Origin: Sporothrix humicola
Taxonomy: Eukaryota > Ascomycota > Sordariomycetes > Ophiostomatales > Ophiostomataceae
Length of the DNA: 64,000 bases
Assembly: GCA_021396245.1 (NCBI GenBank)
Contig: WNYE01000038.1
Location: forward strand, 124,001 to 188,000
Direction of reading: 5' to 3'
Below the pieces are notes generated by a model that was not told the origin of the DNA, did no database searches, and worked only from the letters and a program-made list of their open reading frames with translations. Both the position numbers and the translations under genes were made by a program. Positions 46,355-57,819 of this stretch are shown here, one piece after another (the first letter of the stretch is position 1; each line of letters opens with the position of its first letter).

Positions 46355-49300
46355 TTAGTCGCCGAGAACACTCTCGTCCTCGTCCATGCCTTCTGCCTTG
46401 TCGTCATCCTCCTCTTCGTCGTCCAGACCCTGGTCGATCAGCTCTCTCCGCCGCAGGTCCTCCAATGTGCCCTCTTCCGGCTCGGGCGTGTCCAGCAGAT
46501 CGTCCAGCTCGTCATCGTCCAGGTCGGCGGCCGGTGTCGGCGCGCCCAGCAGAACCTCCTCATGAGAGGCGCCGGGTGTCGGCGCCGACAAAGCACCGCC
46601 TCCATGGCCGGCATCGGCAGCTCCTGGCCGACCCGACGCCGCCGTAGCCTCCTTGCCCTTGCTGGCACCGCCACGGGCAGCTGCCGCACCGCCCTTCTTG
46701 CGGTTGTTGGCGACCAGTAACTCGCTTGCCTTGCTCTCATCAAGGAACGCGACAATCTCCTTGTAGCTGTGGCCCAGCTTGGTCTGGTTGCGCAGCAGCC
46801 GCCGCTTGAGCTTGCCGACAAAAGGGCCTGAGCAGTCGAGCACACGGGCCACAATGGCCATGACGTAGTGGCTAGTGAGGTCGCAGAGGGCGCGCTCAGC
46901 CTTGAGCTCGGCTGCACGGCGTTCCTCGATAGACGTGTCCTCGTCGTCGTCATCATCGTCATCATCGTCCTCGTCTAGCGGGTCCTCAACGGGGTCCTCG
47001 TCGTCGGCCGGGTCGTTGAGCGTCTTCTTGGCCTTCTTGGCAAAACTACGCTCGGCGGCGTCAAAGATGGAAATGAGCTCGCTAATCAGACCGGGCGGGA
47101 CCTGGTCGATCAGGCGGCCGAGACTGACATAGCGTGCCATAACGGCCGGGCGGTCCAAGTTCTTGCGCAGCTGAGCAAACAGCACGTGCAGGTCGCAGTA
47201 GGCACCCGTGGCGTACAGCCGCAGGTCGTCGTTGTAGCCACGGGACGAGAAGGTGTGGACCACGTTCTGGTCGAAAGCCCGCTTGAGGATGGCCAGGTTG
47301 TCAATGACCGGGTTAGAAATTTCAGACTTGGCATTGACAGCCAGGACCAGCGAGCGCATTTTCCACATAAAGTAGAACTGGCACGCGCCAATGGCGTTGG
47401 CGGTCAGACCGTCCTCAATGTTGTCAAGATCCTCGTCCGGCTCCTCAAACTTGCCCCGATGGACTGTCTTGACTAATATTTCAATGGCAGGCGAATCGGA
47501 CTCGCTGTTGGCCGGGCCGCGCGCCTCGAGGATGTCGACACAATCTGAGATAGCGGCGAGCTTGTTGATCTTGAAGAGGGTGACGGACAGCTGAGTGGCC
47601 ATCGCAGGACTAAGGTTGCGGCGCGCCGACAGCTCACATGTCCGGTCAAAGTTGCGCAGCGAGTTGATGGTCGTCTCCCACAGCGTGGACACGCGGCCGT
47701 CGACAACCTCCTCGAGCTCCTCGTACTGCCGCGCGTGCAATAGAGCTGCCGCAGCCTCAGCCACGACGGCCGTGTCGGCGTGACGGTTGAACTGCGTGCA
47801 AATCTCGTCGAGCAGGCCCTCAAACGTGGCAGTGTCTTGCCGCAGTTGACGGAAGACCTCCAGATTGAGAGAGTGCTGCAGCCGCAGAACCGTCACAGCT
47901 GTGGCTGGCTCGGCACCGAACTTGCGGAGCAGCTGCGGGATCAGAGTGGCAAGCTGGAGCGCGGCCGCTTCTGACGACTCGGCGGCAGACAGCGTACCGG
48001 TTGCTGCTGGGGCGGTGTCCGGGCGGCCAAACCGCCTCTTGAACCGCTCGCTCTCGCCGCCGGGGACCAGGCTGGCCTTAGCTGCCGCCGCGAGAATCTC
48101 GAGCAGGATAGCCTCCTCGTTGTCCCCCGGTGCAACGGCAACGCGAAACGTCGCATCTGCCGTACGTGCCTGCTTACGGCCGCCGCGGCCCTTGGCTTGA
48201 TCCACGCTGTGATCATATAACAAGTAACCGGCTAGGATCTCCCAGTTGGTGATCTCGGGAATCTTGTCGACCAGAACCTGCGTGGCGAGTGCTAACCGGC
48301 TCGTCTCAGGAACGACGGCACTAGCCACCTCGGCCGTCACATCGAGACTAGAGACGGTCGGCTCCGTCCGTTGTGCGCCAAGCTGCGCCTCGTAGGCAGA
48401 GACTGTGTTTGCCAAGCTCTTGACGTTGATCCAGTCGCGCCGCGGTGCATCGAATTCGCCCGTCTTGCTCTGGCCCTTGCCAAAAAGCTCGTACATGACC
48501 TCCTCACCGCCGACCTCATCGAGCTTAATAGACGCGAATTCACGGACACAGTCGGCAAAGAAGTTGACGGCCGCCCTCCGTATCCGAATCTCAGCATCAA
48601 AGATGAGCTGGCCAATTGAGTCGATCTCGTCGGGCTCGAGCAGGCCGGCTGGGCGGAGCTGTTCCACTACGGCAATTGCTGAGACACGGACGCTGATATC
48701 GGCATCCTTTGTGGCCATCTCGATTAAACGCGCACGGAAACGGTCGATGAAGTGGCCCATCTTGCTGGCATCGCGCTTGAAAACACGCGCCAGCTGCTTA
48801 AGAACTTCCTGGCGCGTCGCGGGGTAGCTGTCGGAAAGCATCCAGCCGAGGTAACGCAGGTACTCGGGCTGCATGTAGACGGCAGGCAGAGCCCAGACCC
48901 AAGAACCAAGGGCCTCAACGCACTCGGTACGGATGCGCGGGTCGACGTCTCGGTAGCGGTGTACGAAAACGGTGTCAAAGAACTCCTTCATGAGCTCGGC
49001 GGCGCGCTCGCGGCTGCCACCGGCCTCGCGCAGAGTGTTCTCAAGAGAGACAAGGCGAGGGTCCTTAGCCTTGCCCTTGCCGTTACGGCTCCGCTGGTTC
49101 TCGACCTGCTGGGTCAGCTTGTTGATGCGCTCATCGAGCTTCTTGGCGACGGTGACGAGGGCTGCCAGCATGGCGAGGGCCACCGTGGTGGCTGTGTGGC
49201 GGAAAGGACGGAGGGTGGAGGAGGACAGCGACGCGACCCAGCGCACAACGTTTTCCATAATCTCTGGTTGTGTGTAAAGCATCTCGGTCTCGTGGAGGAC

Positions 49301-50156
49301 ATTGATGTAAGAGTGGAAGAACTGGACGAGTAGCTCGCGGAATGAACGCGTCGTCCGTGACTTGGCGATAAGCGGGTAGTCGGTGATTTTTTGCTACAAT
49401 ATGTCAGTCTAAACTCCAGAACAGATCTTCACAAATCATATTCATGCACTCACATCCTCGTAGATACCCTGCAGCTCTGTCAGACGGTTCGAGCAGTTGT
49501 CTGGGTCGTTGATGTCGTCTTCCGTCACGTGGTGATCGCAGCCAGCGGCCGAGAGAATGCAATTGACCAGGTCAGCCACGGCAGCCTGGTTGTTGGTCTG
49601 ATACCGCTCGTACCATCGGCCGGCCACGTCGTCGCTATCGTCACCGGACGAGAAGATGTCGGCTGTAACACACGAACTGTTAGATCAAATAGTCTTCTTT
49701 CCTCAATTGGATAAAGGTATGGCATCGCCTCGCTTCGCACTCACCATACAACGCGCTGTCGTGGTCGCCGTCTGTCTCGATCGTCATGCGCACCGACTTC
49801 TTCGGACGGCTCGGCAGGCTGGCGGCATGGTTGCCAGCGCCGTTAAGCTTGGGCTTCTTGATTGCGCGTCGTGCCGTCGACGATCCATTGGCCTTGCGCT
49901 TTGAACGGGCGCGTCGGGAACTGGCCTCGCCGTCATCACCGTCGTCTCCATCATCGTCATCGTCGTCATCTTCTAACGCGTCGATATCGTCGGCATCGTC
50001 ACCATCACCGGCTTCGCCGTCGTCGCCAATGGCTTTGCGTTTGGACGGTGCTGCAATCTCTTGCTGGAACTTGGTCGGGGCCCGCACGACGCGTCCGGAT
50101 CGGCGCTGTGATGCAGCGTCGGCGCCGACGGCCGAGCTGTCTGGTGAGTCGGCCAT
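46355..50156 (-). CDS. SCC3: Cohesin subunit Scc3 (STAG/stromalin)
   Basis: The HEAT-repeat subunit of cohesin that binds Scc1/Rad21, DNA and regulators, required for sister-chromatid cohesion. Three exons: 50156-49745, 49662-49454 and 49393-46355 (donors GTGAGT, acceptors ACAG and GTAG), together 1219 aa. Residues 1-135 are acidic and basic low complexity with Lys/Arg clusters (probable NLS RRAIKKPKL). The STAG domain covers about 140-330, from DIFSSGDDSDDVAGRWYERY through the helix NNQAAVADLVNCILSAAGCD. The stromalin conservative domain follows at about 355-435 (YRDVDPRIRTECVEALGSWV and YLRYLGWMLSDSYPATRQEV). The rest is alpha-helical repeat. Internal and terminal acidic runs (DEDDDDDDDDDEDTS at 46950 and the C-terminal DDEEEDDDKAEGMDEDE) are seen. 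The length matches fungal orthologs. It is oriented tail-to-tail with Pot1. Confidence 0.95.
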
Positions 50157-52158
50157 GGCTGTGGGTCTGGGGTGTTGTTGTGTTGGATGGTCGCGCTGAC
50201 CTTGTCGTCGATGATTGATATCCGCAAAAGGGTCCAAGGGGAGAGGGAGAGAGGGGAAACAATGGACGAAAGAGAGGGGGTTGAGGGACGCGACACGCGC
50301 AATAACACAACTCAATTAACAACTGAGCGAGTGTGCGGTGTGGGCTGGGTTGGCACGTTCAGGGTGCGATATGGAGGCACGCAAAGGGGAAATGGAGAAT
50401 GAATTCGAAGATGGGGGTGAAGAGACCCGAGAAAGTCAATAATCAATAAAGATGATCTGCCCACAAAAGTCGTCGCGTTGTCGCGCGCAAAAAGTATCGA
50501 AAAACACGCCCTGGCCGGTCGGTGGGCAAGGTGTGTTTTAGGGGCGCGTCGTTCGAGGAACGTTGTTGACAGCTGGTGTTGGTGGCAGGTTAAAACGGAC
50601 GCCGGTTCGTTCCCAAAAGGTTGCAGGGGGCAGGCAGAGAAAAAAGAATGGTCGTGATGGGATGCAGCCCCGTGCTCTCGAAATCAAAAGGGGAAATGGT
50701 TCCAGTTTCCAAAATAACACGAGAATCAAGGTACAGAAGGCAAGTGCGAAGCAAAATGTCGCGTCGCTGGTGAAAGAGGCAGGCGCGACGCTCGCAAGCA
50801 GGGGACGCACCTTCCTTGGCCGCCACTCTTGCCTCTTTCCACCCCCCCCCCCTTTTCCCCCGTTTTTGAGGGGGGCTTTGGCGTATTTTGGCAGGCGGTT
50901 GAAAAACCCGCCCCAAAATGACACGGCCTCGTTTCTGCCTGAGGCATTGAAGGAAGGACCAGGGACAAAGGCGGCCGCTGCCATTCTTACCCCGCGCTCC
51001 CGTTGGCTGCGCATGTCGAAAAAGTGGAACCATTGTAATAGGTATATACCTTTTTCTGGTGTAAGAGTGTAAGAGGCAAGAACGATGGCTATGAACAGCA
51101 TGGAAAAGTCACGATTGCAACATTGTGACAGGAAGGAGCGACGGGGCATTTAGCAAAATTGGGTAAGGAAGGCAGGAGCTGCATCGCGAAATTCTACGAA
51201 AGACACACAGAAAGGAAAGACACAACAGAAACACAAAAAAACAGAACCCAGGAATCATTTGAGATCATCTTGACCGTCAACTTGGCCCGACGTACCAGAA
51301 CGCACACCGTACTACACCTGGATATGTCCAGACATCTGCGCCTAGGTCAGGCTCCCTCTCAGGTGCTTGAAAGCTGTGCAACAAAAGCTGTGTAAGAGCG
51401 AAGCTCGGGAGCAGAAAAGAAAAGGATTGAGGTGAGTGGGTGCATCTGTCTGTCATATTAGTTGTATTTTGCGGTCGTTTTCTGTCATTTTTTGGTCGAG
51501 TTGGGCATTGATATGTCTCTCCCTTTGCCTGCCGTCTTTTTCCACTCCTTGTTTTTCAAGTCTGCAGCTGCATCTGCATCGAGTGCTGCAGTCACACAGC
51601 ATCTGCCTTTTTACCTTCTCTCCTTCTTTTTCACGCCTCTTCTTTCCTATCTGTGAGACCTCAGCCAAAGGCAACTCCCGAGGACGGGATCCATGACCCT
51701 GAAAGTTGGTCCCCGGTGTCGGGCCGTCGTACGAAGCAGATGCAAGGCTGCATAGACGAGCAAGTCACTGGGAAATTGAAGCAAATTCCAAGCAAGTCGC
51801 TTCCCTCTTTTCCTAATTGCATGATGAGAAGGTAAAAAGGCGATGATAAAATTAGGTGTATATTCTGTTTTCTCTTTTTCTCTTATTTTTCTGTATGCGT
51901 TTATCTGTGTTGTGTATTGAGGGCGTGTTACCCTGCCGTATGCGTATGATGCCTCCTAACCGAAATGCAGTGTGTTTTTGTATTACATGAGAGGGAAATA
52001 GGAGGAGAGGGGACAAAAAATCATGGGTAGTGGTATTCAAATGGCGTGGAAAGAGAGAGGAAAATCATGAGAAAAAAAAAATGAAGGAAGTTGGAAGGAG
52101 TATCGAGGGTGGAAGGGGGTAGTAAAAAAGAGGATCATGATGGGAAAGACAACAACAG
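50157..52158. other. Intergenic region between Scc3 and the MDR enzyme
   Basis: 2.0 kb containing the Scc3 promoter (left) and the 3' UTR of the MDR gene (right). A homopolymer C11 at 50842-50852 is followed by CCCCC (50857-50861) and GGGGGG (50870-50875), which can pair in a hairpin. No supported gene. The longest frames (50538-51149, minus; 50563-51072, plus) overlap each other and have no recognisable domain. Confidence 0.55.
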
Positions 52159-53466
52159 TTATGCCAGCCGCAAAACGACTTTTCCACGGACATGGCCGCT
52201 CTGAACCTTCGCGAACGCTGCCTCGTACTGATCCAGTTGAAAGGCCGAGTCAAAGACGGCCTTGACGGCGCGTGCCTCGATCAGGTCGGTGATCGCCTGC
52301 AGCTGCTCGCTGTCCGCGTGGACAATAAAAAAGACGCCGCGCACGTCCATGCCCACGCCCGTCTCGGGCCGCAGCTTCTCGGGCGGCATGACGATGCTAA
52401 TGACAGTGCCGCCATGGCGTGCACTGGTCCAGGCACGTTTCAGAGTGTCGCCGCCAACACAGTCGAGCACCAGATCGTACTTGTCGCTGCTGTAGTAGGC
52501 ACCGTATCGAGACTGTGAGCTGGAGCGTGTGCGGCCGTGGGCTATCGAGGGTGAATTGCGACCGCTTCCACTGCCGCCCATCTCTCGTGCACCAATGCTG
52601 GCGCTACTGCTGCTGGCTGCACTCTCGTTGCTATTTCGAAGCGTTGTGTAGTCGATTACGCGGTGAGCTCCGAGGCTGCGCACAAAATCAATGTTGCCCG
52701 GGCCACAGGTGGCCGTAATGTGGCCAACACCGGCAAGCCTCGCCAGCTGCACGGCCCACAGTCCAACACCACCCGCCGCAGCCGTGATCAAGACTCGCTT
52801 GTTGGCATTGACGTCATCGCCAACGACAATGCTTCTTGGGCGGTGGGATGATGAAGGCCGAGACGATGGACGAGAGGCCGGTGATTGTTGACGTGAATAT
52901 GGGTGTGAATGCTGACGTTGAAGTGGTGGAGGCCGTGGCGGAGACGAATAAATTTGCGGAGGTGTCGGCGGCCGTGTAATCGGCTCGGTAGGCAACATCA
53001 GCCCACCGTGCTCAAAAAGGACTTGCCAAGCAGTAAGTCCCGACAACGGAACCGTGGCGGCCTCTTCCCACGACAGGGCCTCGGGTTTTTGGCGTAATTC
53101 GCTCGTCAACACAATGGCATATTCGCGGGCATTGCCTTGGCGGTTAAAGTCTGTCAGTGCATAGACCTCGGTGCCAGGCTGGAAAGGCGACGATTTGTTG
53201 GGTGCCTCAACCACGGTTCCAGACACTTCATAACCCGGGATGGCCGGTTTTTGCGTTGCCGGTTCGGACCAACGCAGCTCCCCATTTGTCAGGGCGACGG
53301 CGTGGACCTGAATAAGGTGTTCGTCGGGCCCTGTGGGGACTGGTATTGGCACATCGGACAACGTTAGGTTGTTGGTAGCCGGTTCGTGAACCAGCGCCAA
53401 CATTGTTGTGCGGTCATCGTCTTCTTCGTCGGTCATGTCTTCGTAGGGCAAAATCACGGCCGGCAT
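52159..53466 (-). CDS. Medium-chain dehydrogenase/reductase, quinone-oxidoreductase-like
   Basis: A 435-aa zinc-independent MDR enzyme, single exon, probably using NADPH to reduce quinones or enone-type substrates; the substrate is unknown. The GroES-like catalytic half covers about residues 22-155 (PAIPGYEVSGTVVEA, WEEAATVPLSGLTAWQVLFE). The Rossmann half begins near 222 with the cofactor loop VLITAAAGGVGLWAVQLARL and continues through GAHRVIDY, YDLVLDCVGGDTL and the C-terminal AFAKVQSGHVRGKVVLRL. Two insertions are atypical: about 161-212 is Pro/Ser/Arg/Gln-rich, and about 278-326 is Ser/Gly/Arg-rich. Both lie in surface loops. The catalytic-zinc Cys/His set of alcohol dehydrogenases is absent. 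The start at 53466 is the first ATG; M11 or M22 are alternatives, and the family usually starts nearer M22. The upstream DNA is purine-rich on the plus strand for several kilobases. Confidence 0.9.
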   Translation of the reverse strand: MPAVILPYEDMTDEEDDDRTTMLALVHEPATNNLTLSDVPIPVPTGPDEHLIQVHAVALTNGELRWSEPATQKPAIPGYEVSGTVVEAPNKSSPFQPGTEVYALTDFNRQGNAREYAIVLTSELRQKPEALSWEEAATVPLSGLTAWQVLFEHGGLMLPTEPITRPPTPPQIYSSPPRPPPLQRQHSHPYSRQQSPASRPSSRPSSSHRPRSIVVGDDVNANKRVLITAAAGGVGLWAVQLARLAGVGHITATCGPGNIDFVRSLGAHRVIDYTTLRNSNESAASSSSASIGAREMGGSGSGRNSPSIAHGRTRSSSQSRYGAYYSSDKYDLVLDCVGGDTLKRAWTSARHGGTVISIVMPPEKLRPETGVGMDVRGVFFIVHADSEQLQAITDLIEARAVKAVFDSAFQLDQYEAAFAKVQSGHVRGKVVLRLA

Positions 53467-56400
53467 GGACAGCCGGAGGCGATCATATGCGAGGGGAGCG
53501 GAGATATGCGAGGAATGTAAAGATTGAAGAAGTTGTGGGTACTGCCAAGGTGGTGTGGAATGATTGTTGCCCGTAAGCCGAAAGTAGCGATGATTATCAC
53601 CAAACGTTGGAAGTCAGCAGTAGTCTGGAAGTGATGGAAAGTCGAAAATGTGTATCAGTCGTAAATAAGTCAGGTACCGGTTGTTGTGTTGATGAAAGAC
53701 GTTAGGGCGGATGGGGGATGACTGTGCAAAGGGATATATAGTGTCAAAGGAGGGGGCACGAGAAAATAAGCAAGGTGACAAAACGAGAAGGCGAACAAAC
53801 AACAAACAACCACCAATAGCGACAAAATAGGCGGGAAGGGGGTTAAACGAAATAAAATCGAGACAGAAGGGGTACAAAAATAATAGAAGCATGCGTACGT
53901 GTTTGGGAGAAGACGGGGGAGATTGTCGTTATAAGAATACACTGGACGAAGGAAGACGAATGCTGGCCACACATGCACAGACACAGACACAGGCACAGGG
54001 CACACGAACGCGCACACACCGCATGCACACGCAAACAAATAGGTAGCCACCGATGCAAATAAAGAGATACAGACACGCACAAAGGGGGGGAGGGGATAGA
54101 AGAATCACCAAATAAAATCTGTGCAAACAACCCTGGAACGGCAACTTGCCCAACACACCACCGCAGGATCGTCAACAAGGACAGAATGAGTACTTTAAGC
54201 GAACGGAGATGACGGAACGGATCAAGATGAGAGCGTCAGGGGAGGGGATGGGGATGACGGGGAGGGGTACGGACAGAAGGGGTCCGATAGGGGTACGTAG
54301 GTAAGTATTTCGATGCCGCTTGGAGAGAAGGGGATAAAGCAGGGAAGTATTGTGAGAGACGGGACCTAGTGTGCTGGCATGATTTAATGTTTGCATGTTT
54401 GCATATGGCAGTTCTGGTCGGTGACGATGAGAACGAGACGATCGATATCCGGGGCGGCAATCAAGGATGGTGATCGGTGGAGGGGTGTGAAGCTCGAGGG
54501 TGAAGATTAATAAAATGATAATTAAAAATCAGGTACAGAACAACAATTACAAAATAAATATCGATTAAAATCAAAACGTGGGAAGTACAAAAACACTGAA
54601 TAGGAGAATAAACCATGCACTGAAAAATGTGGAATTAAAAGAATCAAGACTCCATAATAAAACAAAAGAATAACAAACGAAAAGGCTGGATCAGGAATAG
54701 GGAGGCATAAGTTCAAGATGTAATGTTATGATGAACGAGAACAGACAAGAAAGCCATCCCGGAGGATAATCAACAAAATGAAAGACCCAAACAAGAAGCA
54801 TGCAGCTTCTCGCACAAAAGGACGACATCGCCAGTGAGCACAAGAGGCAGAAAAGAGAGGGAGGGAGGGCAAGTCTAAAGCCAGCACAACCACATACCTT
54901 AACAGCCGTCCATTATATGGAAAGATCCGTGCAACCCCAGTTTTGCCAACAATCACACACGTCTGGCACACGCAGGTGCACTTTCACCCATCCATCCACG
55001 CACAGGAAGAAACAGACGGGGAAGCAATGAGCGGCCTATCTGCGGAGCAGATGCCTCCAGCTGCATGGGCCCGATGCACGTCTTTGCTGTATGCGACCCC
55101 CTACCGAGAGAAGGGGCAAAAGGGCTTCACCCCGGGGTGAGAAGGGGTTTCTGTACGTGTGTACATGAAAGAAATATTGCGGAGGACGAGGGGCGTCAAG
55201 TCAGCGGCAAAGCGTGGATCTGTTCAAGGCCCTGTCGAGATACTCAAAGAGATGGCATAAGGCCATGACCAACCCGACCAAACGAGCAGCCTGTCTACCC
55301 TGCATCTTCGCTGTCATTCCTTTTTTGGTCGAGGCTATCTTGTCATCCTGCTTCTGGTTATGGTTATGGTTCTGGGTGGGTATCTTACCAAAACAATGGC
55401 CTGGGGCCATCATCCCCAAGCCCCCAATGCACTAACAGTTTCTCTGACCTTTGTCCAATAATGGATGGCATCCCTTTTGCTCAGTACCGGTCTCCCGTGG
55501 CAAAGTTCCAATGTACATCCTAATACCGGGTTTTTGGAGGTGGCTGAAAGGGGTAGATATGAAGAAATAAATGAGCTGATGGCGGAAGTAAAAAGAGAAT
55601 ACTAATAAACAAAGGGCGGACCGGGAATTTGAAGGGGGGAAGCGCGAGGGCTAAACCGTGGACGAGGCAAACAAGGACGGGCGAGTATTTGTGCGTGAGT
55701 GAGGGTGTCGAGCAAAGCACGACACGCACATCGTGGACGATCATATATGACAGCTGTGAAGGGAGAGAGGGGGTGTACAGGTATCTGGTGTTTGTGTTGG
55801 GGCGAGACGACTACGCCGGACATGGAGCTTGGACGTGGACAGCGTTGGCAGCTATAGAGGATGGATGTTAAGAGTGAGAGAGGAGAGGGGAGAGAGGGGG
55901 GGAGAGACAGAGAGTTTGGTAGCGGGAAGCCATGGCCTGGCCAGACCAGACCAGGAAGGCAGGCAAGTGCCACATCGGTCAGCTGCCTACTAATAATAAA
56001 ATAACATGCCTACATATGTACCTTGGTCCTTCCTTTGAATGTGGCCCGGTACTGCAGCTGCTTGTTTTGTGGGGAAGGCGCGGAGGAGGGAGACTGAGGG
56101 AAAGGAAAGAAGTAATACGTAGGGAGGGAGGGAAGATACGACGGAAGATGCTTAAAACGGAAAGAGGTAGTAGTCGATGCAAAATGGAAGGAAGGAAGCA
56201 AGAGCGAGTGAGGGGCCGTTCGTCGCAGACAAGGCAATAATTAAAAATGGAAAGAGCGATGGACACCCAACTTGACTCATGTTGCACAGGACACACATGG
56301 CGCCGTCAGTGTGCATTGGAAACGCCCTTTTTGCTACGTGTGCCTCTCTTGGCAAAGAAGGCAGGCCCATTGCTTGTTTGGGCAGTTTGCATGTTATTCT

Positions 56401-57819
56401 GCTGCTCTCGGTGGGTGGAAGGGACGGGCTGGGCGGCATGGGACACTGTGGCCTGCGACTATGCCTACGCCCGGTGTGGTGATGATATGCTTGTAAACAA
56501 AGAGGAAATAGAGAAAAAAAAATGAAGATGAATGATGAAGGCGACAGTGGTTGTGGTTGAACCGCGGACGTCGATGACGGGGACGGGAACGCGGGACACC
56601 GACAGGCACTATATTAAGCAGAGGGCGGCTTGCCATGTGTGAGAATAAGGGATATAAGGGGATATATGTGCGTAGGTATACGGGTTGCGGGAACGGGATG
56701 TAAGATGCAAGCCAAAGTTACCATCAGGACAGCCTTGCGGACAAAAGGACGGCAGGAGGTTTGTTAGCCGCAGCAGGAGGAGGATGAAGTTGGTGAAGAG
56801 AAATAACGGTTGAAAATTAAGAAAATCCGGAGAAAAGGGTTTAAATTCTAGGAAACAGACATAAGAAGAGTCAAAGTTGGTAGAGAAGCTGTCACGAGAT
56901 ATCGAGAAACAAATAGTGAGTGATCTGCCGACGGACATTGTTGTTTCCTTATGTCCCTCGGGCTCTGGCTATCGCGAGAGGATAAAAAAGATTTATCAAA
57001 CAAAAAAAATAGTGTGACAAAAAGGAATAAATACCGACAAAATGAAAACAAAGGGGGAAATAGGAAACACGAAATAGGAAATAGGAGACGCCAAGTACCG
57101 CGTTCACTGTTTGTGTGGTTGGCCGTGGCTGGACCGTTGGATACGCAAAAGAGTACGGGTAACGAAGGAGTTAGAAACGAAATAGATATCCAGCAAGAAG
57201 AGGAAAAGAGAGGAAATAGAGAGAGTAAACAGACCCCAAGCGACCATATGTGGGCGCCAAACCAAAGAAATAAAAACACAGGAACATGACACGACAGAGA
57301 GCACGACACCGCCGTCCCTCGTAGGACCGAAAAGACTGTAAAAGGAGTGAAGGACCAGGGGAAAGGCTGGGCACAACCAGTATGACAAAAAAGACAAAAG
57401 AGGAACAAGTACGTGTGATGGAAATGATGCGCAGAAACAGACTTTCGAGAAACAAGGCTGGCGATCTTATGGTTGCTGGGCTTCCCAATTCATGCGACGA
57501 TCATGCATCAACAGGAGCGCGCCACCAAGGCTCAAGAGCGAGCGGTTCACGACGGCGATCCGAACAAGGGTCGTGGACAAGGAACAAGGGCATAACTCAA
57601 ATATAACTCAAATAAGAAATGAGGCAAAGGGCAACGTCCAAAAATGAACTGGCAGAAAACCGGAGGTGAGGTTTAACCAAAATATTTGAAAATGCAGCGC
57701 TCTAATATAAGACTCCAAATGATATGCATCAGTCATGAACCCGCTTTGTACTTTACCACAAGTCAGGTCCTACTCCTCATTTCCCATCTTTATTCTCGTC
57801 TTCATACACTCCTCTCCTC
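53467..57819. other. 4.35-kb gene-poor, strand-asymmetric region
   Basis: No supported gene. The plus strand is purine-rich over most of the interval, so the minus strand is pyrimidine-rich, the composition of leaders upstream of minus-strand genes here. Purine-rich and CA-rich stretches occur near 53950-54080 and 55830-55920. Translations of the open frames are low-complexity. Possibilities include an unusually long upstream leader of the MDR gene, a non-coding transcript, or a rapidly diverged gene. I cannot distinguish them. Confidence 0.5.

Noticed and set aside
56848..57408. 186-codon minus-strand hydrophobic frame resembling a membrane protein
   Set aside because: Its Phe/Leu/Ser/Cys content comes from a pyrimidine-rich strand. 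Neighbouring frames give the same kind of peptide and there is no PQ-loop, transporter or other motif.
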